NCBI RefSeq assembly: GCF_019430945.1
Contig: NZ_JAHYCB010000011.1
Span: forward strand, 62,001 to 126,000
DNA length: 64,000 nt
Source: Neorhizobium populisoli
Lineage (GTDB): Bacteria; Pseudomonadota; Alphaproteobacteria; Rhizobiales; Rhizobiaceae
Direction of reading: 5' to 3'
Below the pieces are notes generated by a model. It searched no databases. It saw only the letters and a list, made by a program, of their open reading frames with translations, and was not told the origin of the DNA. A program made the translations under genes and the position numbers. Shown in pieces: positions 35,641 to 45,045 of this stretch (position 1 is the stretch's first letter; the number at the start of each line of letters is the position of its first letter).

Positions 35641-36747
35641 ATGGCAAAGATTCTTGTGACCGGCGGGTGCGGCTTTATTGGCCGTCATGTCACAGAAGAA
35701 CTTCTGGAACAGGGTTACGAGGTCCGTATCCTGGACGCGTTCATCGACCAAGTCCATGGCGACACAGAGGCGACTGTGGCGGAAGCGGCCGAAGTTATTC
35801 GCGGTGACGTGAGGGACAAGGGTGTCGTAGAGCAAGCGCTCTTAGGCATCGATGGTGTGGTTCATCTCGCCGCCGAAGTTGGCGTTGGCCAGTCAATGTA
35901 CGAAATTGCCCGTTATGTCGGCGGCAACGATTTAGGTACGGCTGTTCTTCTCGAAGCTATGATCGACAAGCAGATCAAGCGCATTGTCGTCGCGTCATCC
36001 ATGAGCGTCTATGGCGAGGGACGCTACCAGACACGCGACGGACGCTCGCTCGACTTGGTGCGGCGAAAGGCCGAGCAGATCAAAGCTGGCCGATGGGCTG
36101 CGACCGGTGCCGATGGCGAAGAACTCGTTCCGGTGCCGACCGACGAGGAAAAGCCGGTCGATCTCGCCTCTATCTACGCGCTCACCAAGTACGCCCAGGA
36201 AAAGCAGGTGCTGATCTTCGGCGAGGCCTATGGCGTTGAAGCCGTGGCGCTGCGCCTCTTCAACGTATTCGGCGCCGGCCAGGCGCTGTCAAACCCCTAC
36301 ACCGGCGTACTTGCCAATTTCGCGTCACGACTCTCCAATGGTCAACCGCCGATGATTTTCGAGGACGGTCGGCAGCGCCGTGATTTCGTTCATGTGCGCG
36401 ATGTCGCCCGCGGCTTCCGTCTCGCGATGGAAAAGCCGGCAGCAAGTGGCCATGTCATCAATATAGGCAGTGGCCAAGCCTATACAATTGCCGAGGTCGC
36501 GACCTTCCTCGCCGAGGCTATGGGGGTCCCGGAGATCTCGCCCGACATCATGAACAAGGCGCGCTCGGGTGATATCCGCAACTGCTTTGCGGATATTTCA
36601 AAGGCGCGTGAATTGCTAGGCTTCGAGCCCCAGCACCGTCTTGAGAATTCGCTCGGTCCATTCGCGGAATGGGTCCGCAGCACCGGCGCTATCGACCGGG
36701 GGGCGGAGATGAAGCGGCAGCTGGAAGAACGAGGGCTCGTATCATGA
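35641..36747 (+). CDS. NAD-dependent sugar-nucleotide epimerase/dehydratase (extended SDR)
   Basis: From the ATG at 35641 (AGGAG about 8 nt upstream) the protein is 368 aa. It has ILVTGGCGFIGRHV, a cofactor-site Asp, SSMSVYG and the catalytic YALTK (Tyr-x-x-x-Lys), then RLFNVFGAGQALSNPYTG. This is a UDP-sugar 4-epimerase/dehydratase fold; the exact reaction is unclear. It is first in the plus arm and overlaps the next gene by 4 bp. Confidence 0.87.
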   Translation: MAKILVTGGCGFIGRHVTEELLEQGYEVRILDAFIDQVHGDTEATVAEAAEVIRGDVRDKGVVEQALLGIDGVVHLAAEVGVGQSMYEIARYVGGNDLGTAVLLEAMIDKQIKRIVVASSMSVYGEGRYQTRDGRSLDLVRRKAEQIKAGRWAATGADGEELVPVPTDEEKPVDLASIYALTKYAQEKQVLIFGEAYGVEAVALRLFNVFGAGQALSNPYTGVLANFASRLSNGQPPMIFEDGRQRRDFVHVRDVARGFRLAMEKPAASGHVINIGSGQAYTIAEVATFLAEAMGVPEISPDIMNKARSGDIRNCFADISKARELLGFEPQHRLENSLGPFAEWVRSTGAIDRGAEMKRQLEERGLVS

Positions 36748-38783
36748 CGGAGCCTCAACCAGCCGCTGCCCGGGACCCTCGCCAATATGGTTTTGTTGAA
36801 TGGTTCAGGCCAGGCGAATACGAACGAACTGAGCTCCTGCTGCCGCAAATCATCGCCAGCGGCGCAAGTTATCTCCGCACGCATCTCTCATGGGCCGAAT
36901 ATCTCGCGCCCGGCGGCGAGGAGTGGTTCGACTGGCTGATGCCGCATCTCGGTAGCCAGATCGACTTGCTGCCCTGCCTCCATTACACGCCGCCGTCGCT
37001 GTCCCGGACAGGACGTGCCAATGGGCCGCCGCAGGACCTGAAGTCCTATGCGGATTTTCTGGATCACGTGCTGACCCGTTATGGCAAGCATTTCACCCAT
37101 GTGGAACTTTGGAACGAGCCGAATAATCTGCTCGATTGGGACTGGCGCGAGGACGCCGATTTCCTGCTGTTTTCCGAGATGGTCGGCGGCGCAGCTTATT
37201 GGGCCAAGCAACGCGGCTTTAAGCCGGTGCTGGGCGGACCTTGCCCCTTCGATCCCTACTGGTTGAACCTGATGGGAGAGCGCGGCATTCTCAACGTCGT
37301 GGACGCCGTCGGCTTCCATGGCTTCCCCGGCACGTGGGATAGCGAAGAGGGAACCTGGGGCGGCTGGGACATGCATCTCGGCGAAATGCGCCGGATTCTC
37401 GACCGCTTTAACCCCGCATCGGAGATCTGGATCACCGAAACCGGCTACTCCACCTGGCGCAGCGACGACATGGAGCAGGCCCGCCGGTTCATGAAGGCTC
37501 TGACCGTTCCGGCAGACCGCATGTACTGGTATTCCTGGCAGGATGTGGCGCCGGACGTGCCGGTCCAGGAAGGCCTGTGGTTCGACCCGCGGCACTATCA
37601 CCTGGGCGCCGTCACGCACGACAACCAGCCGAAGTTGCTGGCCCGGCTACTGCTGGAAGGTGGCGTGTCTCGGCTTGAGGATGTGGCTAAGCTCGCCGCG
37701 CCGAACCTTTCCACCGGCGCCGCACCGATCTTGATCACCGGCGGCAGCGGCTTCATCGGTTCCAACCTTGCTGACAGCTTCCTCAACGACGGCGAAGACG
37801 TTGTCATCCTCGATAACCTCGGGCGTTCAGGTGTGGATCAGAACCTTGGATGGCTGACGCAGCGGCATGGCGACCGGGTTCATCCGGTGCTCGCCGACGT
37901 TCGCGACCTGCGCGGTATAGAAGCGGCGTTCACCGACGCGAAGGCCGTTTTCCACCTGGCGGCCCAGACGGCAGTGACGACTAGCCTCGTGCATCCGCTT
38001 GATGACTTCGAGGCCAACGCGCGCGGCACGATCAACGTACTCGAGTCGGTCCGCAGGGCGGGCAAGCACGCACCGGTCATCTTTGCCAGCACCAACAAAG
38101 TATATGGCGCATTGGAAGACGTTCAGATGCTTGAGCTGGACGACCGGTATGTCCCGGCCGACGAGGCGATCCGTGCACATGGGATCGGCGAAGACCGCTC
38201 GATCAACTTCTGTACCCCCTATGGATGCTCGAAGGGCGTGGCAGACCAGTACGTGCTGGATTACGCAAAGTCCTATGACCTGCCGACCGCCGTATTACGG
38301 ATGAGTTGCATCTACGGCCCGCGTCAGTTCGGAACCGAGGATCAGGGCTGGGTAGCGCATTTCCTCATTCGGGCCCTGGCCGGCGAGGAGATCTCCATCT
38401 ACGGCGACGGCAAGCAGGTGCGCGACATTTTGCACGTAGGCGACGCGGTTTCGGCCTATCGCGCGCTGCTTTCCGCTATCAACCAGGTCAAGGGCAAGGC
38501 CTTCAACCTCGGCGGCGGTCCCCGGAACTCGGTGAGCATCCTCAGCGTCCTGCGCGAGATCGAGAAGCTTACGGGCCGGCCGCTGAACACGCAGTTCGGC
38601 GACTGGCGCGCCGGCGACCAGTATTTCTTTGTGGCAGATACCCGAACACTGGAGAGCCAACTGGGCTGGGAGGCCAAGGTCCATTGGCGCTATGGGCTCC
38701 AGCACCTCGCAGAATGGCTGGCCGACAACCGCTTCGGCGGACGATCGGTGCTTGGGGAGGAAAAGCGGAAGGTTTCGGCATGA
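36744..38783 (+). CDS. Fusion of GH39-like glycosidase and NAD-dependent epimerase
   Basis: The 679-aa protein joins two enzymes. Residues 1-320 form a TIM-barrel glycosidase resembling GH39/clan GH-A: ELWNEPNN with acid/base Glu125 and WITETGYS with nucleophile Glu232. Residues 328-679 form an extended SDR: ILITGGSGFIGSNL, AAQTAVTTS, catalytic YGCSK and RMSCIYGPRQFGTEDQGWV, closest by eye to CDP-paratose/tyvelose 2-epimerase-type enzymes. No signal peptide is present, so the glycosidase half is cytoplasmic. It starts inside the previous stop (ATGA) and overlaps the next gene likewise. Cleavage of a cytoplasmic glycan or transglycosylation is possible. Confidence 0.85.
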   Translation: MTEPQPAAARDPRQYGFVEWFRPGEYERTELLLPQIIASGASYLRTHLSWAEYLAPGGEEWFDWLMPHLGSQIDLLPCLHYTPPSLSRTGRANGPPQDLKSYADFLDHVLTRYGKHFTHVELWNEPNNLLDWDWREDADFLLFSEMVGGAAYWAKQRGFKPVLGGPCPFDPYWLNLMGERGILNVVDAVGFHGFPGTWDSEEGTWGGWDMHLGEMRRILDRFNPASEIWITETGYSTWRSDDMEQARRFMKALTVPADRMYWYSWQDVAPDVPVQEGLWFDPRHYHLGAVTHDNQPKLLARLLLEGGVSRLEDVAKLAAPNLSTGAAPILITGGSGFIGSNLADSFLNDGEDVVILDNLGRSGVDQNLGWLTQRHGDRVHPVLADVRDLRGIEAAFTDAKAVFHLAAQTAVTTSLVHPLDDFEANARGTINVLESVRRAGKHAPVIFASTNKVYGALEDVQMLELDDRYVPADEAIRAHGIGEDRSINFCTPYGCSKGVADQYVLDYAKSYDLPTAVLRMSCIYGPRQFGTEDQGWVAHFLIRALAGEEISIYGDGKQVRDILHVGDAVSAYRALLSAINQVKGKAFNLGGGPRNSVSILSVLREIEKLTGRPLNTQFGDWRAGDQYFFVADTRTLESQLGWEAKVHWRYGLQHLAEWLADNRFGGRSVLGEEKRKVSA

Positions 38784-39892
38784 CGATACCTAAGCGGCCC
38801 GCCGCTGTCCGTATCCTTATGACGATCGATGCGGTCGGCGGCGTCTGGCGCTATGCGATGGACCTGGCCGCGAGCCTGCAGCCCCGCGGTGTCGAGTTCC
38901 TTTTTGTCGGGCTCGGCCCCCGGCCGTCGGGTCGCCAGCAAAGGGAGGCCGCCCAGCTTGGGCATCTGCGCTGGCTCGATGCGCCGCTGGACTGGATGGT
39001 GGAAAACGAGGACGAACTTTCACGCGTGGGGCCGCAAATCGCGGACCTGGCGCGTGCGGAAGCGGTCGATCTCTTGCATCTCAACCTTCCTTCGCAGGCC
39101 GCTGCGATCGATACGGATCTGCCGGTAATCGCCATGTCTCATTCCTGCGTGGTGACCTGGTTTGCCGCGGTCCGTGGTGAAGCGGCACCAGTGGAATGGC
39201 AGTGGCACCAAGCGATCAACCGACGCGGATTCAACCGGGCGGACCTCGCGCTTGCGCCAAGCCGCAGCCATGCCCGCACGCTGGAGGAGACCTACGGGGC
39301 GATCGAAGAGCTCCATGTGGTCTATAACGCCAGCCGGTCTGAGGAGACAGCCGAGCAAAAGGATGCGATTGTCTGCGCCGCTGCCCGATGGTGGGACGAT
39401 GGCAAGAACGGGCGCGTGCTCGACGAGGCTGCGGCGTTCACTGCTTGGCCTATCATGATGGCGGGACCGAACACCGGACCGGACGGCCAGACGCTGCCGA
39501 TCCGTCATGCAGAACGGCTCGGCGAGCTCCCGCATGCGGATGTTATGGCGTTGATGCGTCGCTCGTCGGTCTTTGTGTCGCCTTCCGTCTACGAACCCTT
39601 CGGGCTCGCGGCGCTTGAAGCAGCGCGTGCCCATAACGCGCTCGTGCTGGCCGACATCCCCACCTACCGCGAACTCTGGGACGGGGCTGCCCTTTTCGCA
39701 AACCCCAGAGACGCAAAGGCTCTGGCCGCGGCAATCGATCGGCTTTGCCGAGATGACGATCAGCGAACACAATTGGCGGACAAGGCTGCGGAGCGCTCCA
39801 GACGCTACAACCTGCCGTCACAAGCTGAAGCCATGGCGGGTCTCTATGCGGGTCTGCTTCAACGCAATTTAACGAATTCCGCTGCGGAGTGA
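38780..39892 (+). CDS. GT4-like glycosyltransferase
   Basis: The 370-aa protein opens VRILMTIDAVGGVWRYAMDL, the N-terminal GT-B fold of GT4 enzymes, and ends with the nucleotide-sugar site SPSVYEPFGLAALEAARAHN (E-x7-E type). It should transfer a sugar from a nucleotide donor to an acceptor at the cytoplasmic face. The start overlaps the upstream stop by 4 bp. A much longer frame reading back to 38306 lies inside the fusion gene and is rejected. Donor and acceptor unknown. Confidence 0.85.
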   Translation: MTIPKRPAAVRILMTIDAVGGVWRYAMDLAASLQPRGVEFLFVGLGPRPSGRQQREAAQLGHLRWLDAPLDWMVENEDELSRVGPQIADLARAEAVDLLHLNLPSQAAAIDTDLPVIAMSHSCVVTWFAAVRGEAAPVEWQWHQAINRRGFNRADLALAPSRSHARTLEETYGAIEELHVVYNASRSEETAEQKDAIVCAAARWWDDGKNGRVLDEAAAFTAWPIMMAGPNTGPDGQTLPIRHAERLGELPHADVMALMRRSSVFVSPSVYEPFGLAALEAARAHNALVLADIPTYRELWDGAALFANPRDAKALAAAIDRLCRDDDQRTQLADKAAERSRRYNLPSQAEAMAGLYAGLLQRNLTNSAAE

Positions 39893-39894
39893 CC

Positions 39895-41025
39895 ATGAAG
39901 TTTATTTTTTACACCCACTCGCTGATCTCCGATTGGAACCACGGCAATGCGCATTTCCTGCGTGGGATCATGCGCGACTTGACCCGCCGGGGTCATGAGG
40001 CGGTGGCACTCGAACCTTTCGAATCTTGGAGCCGCGGCAATCTCGTGCAGGACCAGGGCGAGGCGGCACTCAACGATTTCGCTACGCATTTTCCGGAACT
40101 TCACGCCGAGATCTATAGTGCCGACTTCAACCATGAAGCAGCTCTTGCCGATGCGGATGTGGTTGTGGTGCACGAGTGGACGGATCCAGCACTCGTGTCG
40201 GAAATCGGCCGCATCCGTGCCAACGGTGGCACATTTACTCTCTTATTCCACGACACCCATCACAGGGCAGTTTCCTCGGAAGGCGACATCGCCGGGCTGA
40301 GGCTCACCGACTACGACGGAATCTTAGCCTTCGGGGAGACGCTACGCGAGCGTTACCTTAAAGCCGGCTGGGGCAGGACTGTGTTTACATGGCATGAGGC
40401 GGCCGACGACACACTATTTAAGCCGATGCCAGCGGTGGACAAGGCTGGGGAGCTGATCTGGGTGGGAAACTGGGGCGACGATGAGCGCTCCGCAGAGATC
40501 ATCGAGTTTCTGGTGAAGCCCGCAAAAACACTTGGCCTCAAGACGCTGGTGCATGGGGTACGCTATCCCGACCATGCGAAGCAGGCGTTGCAGGAAGCCA
40601 ACATCACCTTTGGCGGCTGGATCGCCAACGCCAAGGTTCCCCATGCCTTTGCCCAGCATCGGGTGACGGTGCATATTCCGCGCCGCCCTTATGTGCAGAA
40701 CCTCCCGGGCATTCCGACCATCCGTCCGTTCGAAGCACTTGCCTGCGGTATACCGCTCATCTCGGCGCCTTGGGACGATGCGGAGCATCTGTTTCGCGCT
40801 GGTGACGACTACCTCATCGTGCCGGATGGCGAGGCGATGACCGCACGGTTGCGGGAGGTGCTCTTCGACCGGGATCTGGCGCAATCGCTTGCCCGGTCGG
40901 GCCGCGAAACCCTAATGGCGCGTCACACCTGCCGCCACCGGGTCGACGAACTCCTCACCATCTTAGCTGACTGCGGTACCGATCGCGTCACCCGCAAGCT
41001 TGTTTCCATGGAGGCCGCAGAATGA
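39895..41025 (+). CDS. CgeB-like glycosyltransferase, first of three tandem paralogues
   Basis: From the ATG at 39895 (GGAG 8 nt upstream; a GTG at 39889 is possible) the product is 376 aa. It starts KFIFYTHSLISDWNHGNAHF and ends with a GT-B acceptor/donor site IRPFEALACGIPLISAPWDD. The layout matches CgeB/DUF3880-type transferases. It overlaps the next gene by 4 bp. The N-terminal (S-x3-W-NG-x-A) motif recurs in the next two genes, so the three arose by duplication. Confidence 0.8.
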   Translation: MKFIFYTHSLISDWNHGNAHFLRGIMRDLTRRGHEAVALEPFESWSRGNLVQDQGEAALNDFATHFPELHAEIYSADFNHEAALADADVVVVHEWTDPALVSEIGRIRANGGTFTLLFHDTHHRAVSSEGDIAGLRLTDYDGILAFGETLRERYLKAGWGRTVFTWHEAADDTLFKPMPAVDKAGELIWVGNWGDDERSAEIIEFLVKPAKTLGLKTLVHGVRYPDHAKQALQEANITFGGWIANAKVPHAFAQHRVTVHIPRRPYVQNLPGIPTIRPFEALACGIPLISAPWDDAEHLFRAGDDYLIVPDGEAMTARLREVLFDRDLAQSLARSGRETLMARHTCRHRVDELLTILADCGTDRVTRKLVSMEAAE

Positions 41026-42113
41026 AGATCGCTTTTTACGGTTCCAGCCTCGTTTCCGCCTACTGGAATGGCGCCGCCACTTACTACCGCGGCCTGCTGC
41101 GGGCACTCGCCGAGAAGGGTTACGACATCACCTTCTACGAGCCCGACGTCTACGACCGCCAGAAAAATCGGGATATCGAACCGCCGGAATGGTGCAAGGT
41201 CGTCGTCTATGAAGGGACCGTCGAGGCGCTAAAGTCCGTTGCAGCAAAGGCCGGCGAGGCCGATGTCGTCGTCAAGGCGAGCGGCGTCGGCTTCGAAGAC
41301 GATCTTCTTTTGGAGGAGGTGCTGCGTGCAGCGCGGCCCTGTGCCCTCAAGATCTTCTGGGATGTTGATGCTCCCGCAACGCTGGCTGAACTGCGCGCGG
41401 CCCCCGACCACCCCATGCGCAGGGCGCTTTTCGCCATCGATCTCGTGCTGACTTATGGCGGCGGTGATCCGGTGGTTAACGCCTATCGCGCGCTCGGCGC
41501 CCGCGACTGCATTCCGATCTACAATGCGCTTGATCCGATGACACACCACCCGATTGCACCCGATGCGCGCTTCACGGCCGAGCTCGGTTTTCTCGGCAAC
41601 CGCCTACCGGACCGCGAAGCACGGGTCGAGCATTTCTTCCTCGAGCCTGCCAACCGGCTTCAGAGCGCGAGCTTCCTGCTCGGCGGCTCCGGCTGGCAGG
41701 ACAAGCCGATGGCGCCGAATGTCAACTATATCGGGCATGTCTCGACGCGTGACCACAATGCCTTCAACGTGACACCGAAGGCCGTGCTCAACATCTCCCG
41801 AGAAGGCATGGCCGAAAACGGTTTCTCGCCGGCAACCCGCGTCTTCGAGGCGGCCGGCGCCGGCGCCTGCTTGATCACCGATTTCTGGGAAGGGATTGAC
41901 CTCTTTCTCCGGCCGGACGAGGAGGTGCTCGTTGCCCGCGATGGCCAGGACGTTGCCGATATCCTCGCCGGCCTGACGACGGAGCGGGCGCAAGTGATGG
42001 GCCAGAAGGCGCTCACCCGCGTCCTTGCGGATCATACCTATGCGAGCCGCGCCGTTACCGTCGACGCTATCTTCCGCACCCATGCGGCCCGGCAGATGGA
42101 GACGGCCGAATGA
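41022..42113 (+). CDS. CgeB-like glycosyltransferase, second paralogue
   Basis: The 363-aa protein starts KIAFYGSSLVSAYWNGAATY, parallel to the flanking transferases, and contains ISREGMAENGFSPATRVFEA with AGAGACLITDFWEG, the nucleotide-sugar site of CgeB-type GT-B enzymes. Its ends overlap both neighbours by 4 bp, giving tight translational coupling. Donor sugar unknown; UDP-xylose or UDP-glucuronate produced by the cluster are candidates. Confidence 0.8.
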   Translation: MKIAFYGSSLVSAYWNGAATYYRGLLRALAEKGYDITFYEPDVYDRQKNRDIEPPEWCKVVVYEGTVEALKSVAAKAGEADVVVKASGVGFEDDLLLEEVLRAARPCALKIFWDVDAPATLAELRAAPDHPMRRALFAIDLVLTYGGGDPVVNAYRALGARDCIPIYNALDPMTHHPIAPDARFTAELGFLGNRLPDREARVEHFFLEPANRLQSASFLLGGSGWQDKPMAPNVNYIGHVSTRDHNAFNVTPKAVLNISREGMAENGFSPATRVFEAAGAGACLITDFWEGIDLFLRPDEEVLVARDGQDVADILAGLTTERAQVMGQKALTRVLADHTYASRAVTVDAIFRTHAARQMETAE

Positions 42114-43225
42114 CGGGCCCGCTTGACATCGTCTTTATCGGGCTTTCACTGTCGTCCTCCTGGGGCAATGGTCATGCCACGACATTCCGAGCCCTGATCC
42201 GGGGGCTCAACGAGATGGGCCATCGGGTCCTCTTCCTGGAGCGTGACGTGCCCTGGTATGCCAGTCAGCGGGATCTCCCCGAGCCCGACTTCTGCCACCT
42301 GCACTATTATTCAAGCGTTGGCGAACTAACCGGATCGTTTGCTGGCGCAATCCGCGCGGCGGACGCGGTCATCATCGGTTCCTATGTGCCGGAAGGCGTT
42401 ACGGTCATCGATGCCGTGGCGGCACTGTCGCCCAAGCGCCTCTGCTTTTACGACATCGATACGCCCGTGACGCTGGCCAAGCTTGATCGCGGCGACGAGG
42501 AATATATAGGCCTGCGACAGATCCCGGTCTTCGACGCCTATTTCTCCTTCTCGGGCGGCGAGGTGCTGACCCGGCTCGAGCGCGACTACCATGCCCGCCG
42601 CGCGATCGACCTCTATTGTTCGGTTGACGCGGAACGCTACGGCAATACGGGCGAAGCCTCCCGCTGGGATCTCGGTTATCTCGGCACCTATAGCCTCGAT
42701 CGCCAGCCGACGCTGGAGCGGCTTCTGATCGAACCCGCGCGGGCGCTGCCGCATCTGCGTTTCGTGGTCGCTGGTCCGCAATATCCCGACACGGTCGACT
42801 GGCCGGAGAATGTGGAGCGTATCGAGCATCTGCCGCCGCGGGACCATCCGAGCTTCTACAGCCGGCAGCGGTTCACCCTGAACGTGACGCGCGCCGACAT
42901 GATCGCTGCCGGCTGGTCGCCCAGCGTGCGGCTGTTTGAGGCGGCCGCCTGCGGCACGCCGATCATCAGCGACGACTGGCGCGGTCTGGACGAGCTTCTT
43001 CCGGATGGCGAAGCGATCTGCATCGCCCGCAGCACGGCCGATGTGATCACGGTCCTAACCGGCATGGACGAGCCGAATCGCACGGCAATCAGCAAGGCGG
43101 CCCATGCGCGCGTCATGCAGACGCATACCGGCGTGGCCCGTGCCCGGCATCTGGCGTTGGCGCTCGATCGTCTTGCGGCAACGCAGTCGGCCCGCGCCGA
43201 TATGCGCGATGAGATCTCGGTATGA
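42110..43225 (+). CDS. CgeB-like glycosyltransferase, third paralogue
   Basis: The 371-aa protein starts DIVFIGLSLSSSWGNGHATT and carries NVTRADMIAAGWSPSVRLFE and AAACGTPIISDDWRG, the same donor-site block as the previous gene. The divergence among the three suggests that each adds a different sugar or acts at a different acceptor. It ends a few bases before the decarboxylase ribosome site. Confidence 0.8.
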   Translation: MTGPLDIVFIGLSLSSSWGNGHATTFRALIRGLNEMGHRVLFLERDVPWYASQRDLPEPDFCHLHYYSSVGELTGSFAGAIRAADAVIIGSYVPEGVTVIDAVAALSPKRLCFYDIDTPVTLAKLDRGDEEYIGLRQIPVFDAYFSFSGGEVLTRLERDYHARRAIDLYCSVDAERYGNTGEASRWDLGYLGTYSLDRQPTLERLLIEPARALPHLRFVVAGPQYPDTVDWPENVERIEHLPPRDHPSFYSRQRFTLNVTRADMIAAGWSPSVRLFEAAACGTPIISDDWRGLDELLPDGEAICIARSTADVITVLTGMDEPNRTAISKAAHARVMQTHTGVARARHLALALDRLAATQSARADMRDEISV

Positions 43226-43242
43226 GGAGTGAGGAGAACACC

Positions 43243-44286
43243 ATGTTGCAAAGAATGCGTGACGGAAAAACCAAGACTGTTCTTGTGGCCGGCGGCGCCG
43301 GCTTTGTCGGCTCCCATTTGTGCGATGCCCTGCTGCTGCGCGGTCACAAGGTGATCTGCGTGGACAGCTTTCTCACCGGATCCAGAGCCAATGTCCGTCC
43401 TCTGGAGAACCATCCCCGGTTTCGGCTGATCGAACAGGACATCTGCCATCTGTCGGAACTCGACGAGCCCATCCACCAGATCTACAATCTAGCCTGTGCC
43501 GCTTCACCGCCCTTCTACCAAGCCGATCCGGTGCACACGATGATGACCTGCGTGGCGGGAACGGGCAATCTGCTTGCGCTTGCCGAACGCCATGACGCAT
43601 CCTTCCTCCAGGCCTCGACCAGTGAGGTCTATGGCGATCCCGAAGAGCATCCCCAGCGCGAGGACTATCGCGGCAATGTCAGCTGCACGGGGCCGCGTGC
43701 CTGCTATGACGAAGGCAAGCGCGCCGCAGAAGCCTTGTGCTTCGACATGCTACGGGCCGGGCGCGCCGATGCGCGCGTGGTGCGCATCTTCAACACCTAT
43801 GGCCCGCGCATGCAGCCCAATGACGGACGCATCGTTTCAAACCTGCTGGTTCAGGCGCTGTCGGGCGATCCACTGACGATTTACGGAAGCGGCGAGCAAA
43901 CGCGGTCCTTCTGCTTCGTGACAGATCTCGTAGCAGGCCTGTTGGCGCTGATGGATGTCAATCCTAATCCGGGCGTGCCCGTCAACATAGGGAACCCGGG
44001 CGAGTTCACGATCAATGAGCTGGCCGAGATGATCCTGACAATGGTCCCCACGGCGTCCGAAATCGTTTACCGGCCCCTGCCGAAAGACGATCCGCAGCGT
44101 CGTCGCCCGGATATAGCCCGCGCGAAGGAACTGCTTGGCTGGGAGCCGAAGATCCCGCTGTCGGAAGGCCTTCAGCAGACGGCTGATTATTTCGCTTCAG
44201 TTCTCGTCGAGACAGACCTTCGTCCGAAGACCGCAAGCGCAAAGCCACGTGCCGGTCTAACCGATTCGTTACCGATCGGAGCCTGA
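43243..44286 (+). CDS. UDP-glucuronate decarboxylase (UDP-xylose synthase)
   Basis: From the ATG at 43243 with GAGGAG 7 nt upstream the protein is 347 aa; an alternative ATG at 43222 overlaps the previous gene but lacks a site. It has VAGGAGFVGSHLCDALL, LACAASPPFYQADPVHT, ASTSEVYGDP, GPRACYDEGKRAAE (catalytic Tyr-x-x-x-Lys) and RIFNTYGPRM, diagnostic of UXS. It converts UDP-glucuronate from Ugd to UDP-xylose. The C-terminal 35 residues are an unusual polar tail. Confidence 0.92.
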   Translation: MLQRMRDGKTKTVLVAGGAGFVGSHLCDALLLRGHKVICVDSFLTGSRANVRPLENHPRFRLIEQDICHLSELDEPIHQIYNLACAASPPFYQADPVHTMMTCVAGTGNLLALAERHDASFLQASTSEVYGDPEEHPQREDYRGNVSCTGPRACYDEGKRAAEALCFDMLRAGRADARVVRIFNTYGPRMQPNDGRIVSNLLVQALSGDPLTIYGSGEQTRSFCFVTDLVAGLLALMDVNPNPGVPVNIGNPGEFTINELAEMILTMVPTASEIVYRPLPKDDPQRRRPDIARAKELLGWEPKIPLSEGLQQTADYFASVLVETDLRPKTASAKPRAGLTDSLPIGA

Positions 44287-44289
44287 GGA

Positions 44290-45045
44290 ATGGACGCCGG
44301 AAGAAAAGCAGACGATGACATGGAGCATCGGATCGCCGAACTTGGGCCCTGGTTCCAGAATATCCACGTGCAGGGGGTGCCAACCGCTCCCGATCACTTC
44401 CTGGGCGATTATCCATCCTTCAAATGGCATGGCTTCAAACAGGTGGTGCCGGAGGATCTTGGCGGGTGCAGCGTTCTCGACGTCGGGTGCAACGCCGGCT
44501 TCTACTCCTTCGAGATGAAGAAGCGTAATGCCGGCCGAGTGTTGGGGATCGACGCAGATCCGCACTACCTGCGGCAGGCTCGTTTTGTGGCAGAGCAGAC
44601 GGGTCTAGACGTGGAGTTCCGCCAGATGTCCGTATACGAGGTCGGAAAGCTCGGCGAAAAGTTCGACCTCGTGATTTTCATGGGCGTGCTCTACCATCTG
44701 CGCCACCCCTTGCTTGCGCTCGACCTTCTGTATGAACATGTCGTAGGGGAACAGATGTTGTTCCAATGCCTGCAGCGCGGGGATGAACGGTTGCCGGAGA
44801 TCCAGGAAAACTACGACTTTACTGAGTGGTCGCTATTCGACCAGCATGATTATCCCAAACTTTTCTTCGTGGAAGAACGCTACGCTTCTGATCCGACCAA
44901 CTGGTTCATCCCAAACACGGCAGCCATGGAAGCAATGCTGCGCAGTTCAGGCTTCGTCATTGAAGCCCATCCGGAACGGGAGGTCTATCTTTGTCGCCGC
45001 GGCCAGCGGCATTATGCAGTCGAGGTGCCACCTCAAATCTGCTGA
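44290..45045 (+). CDS. SAM-dependent methyltransferase (TIGR04290-like)
   Basis: The 251-aa protein has the class I motif VLDVGCNAGFYSFEMKKR with motif II GIDADPHYLRQA, followed by FMGVLYHLRHPLLALDLL. The start region (WFQNIHVQGVPTAPDHFLGD) resembles the TIGR04290/CmoB-like family. It could O-methylate a sugar or another end group of the cluster's product. It follows the decarboxylase by 3 bp; an ATG at 44320 is an alternative start. Confidence 0.82.
   Translation: MDAGRKADDDMEHRIAELGPWFQNIHVQGVPTAPDHFLGDYPSFKWHGFKQVVPEDLGGCSVLDVGCNAGFYSFEMKKRNAGRVLGIDADPHYLRQARFVAEQTGLDVEFRQMSVYEVGKLGEKFDLVIFMGVLYHLRHPLLALDLLYEHVVGEQMLFQCLQRGDERLPEIQENYDFTEWSLFDQHDYPKLFFVEERYASDPTNWFIPNTAAMEAMLRSSGFVIEAHPEREVYLCRRGQRHYAVEVPPQIC

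Noticed and set aside
35515..35835. Minus-strand frame of 106 codons ending in the repeat region
   Set aside because: Antisense to the epimerase gene start and without ribosome site; the odd Ile/Asp repeats reflect the DNA repeats.
38306..38779. Longer N-terminus for the GT4 enzyme
   Set aside because: It lies within the epimerase half of the upstream gene and is Arg-rich; the ATG at 38780 gives a standard GT-B start.
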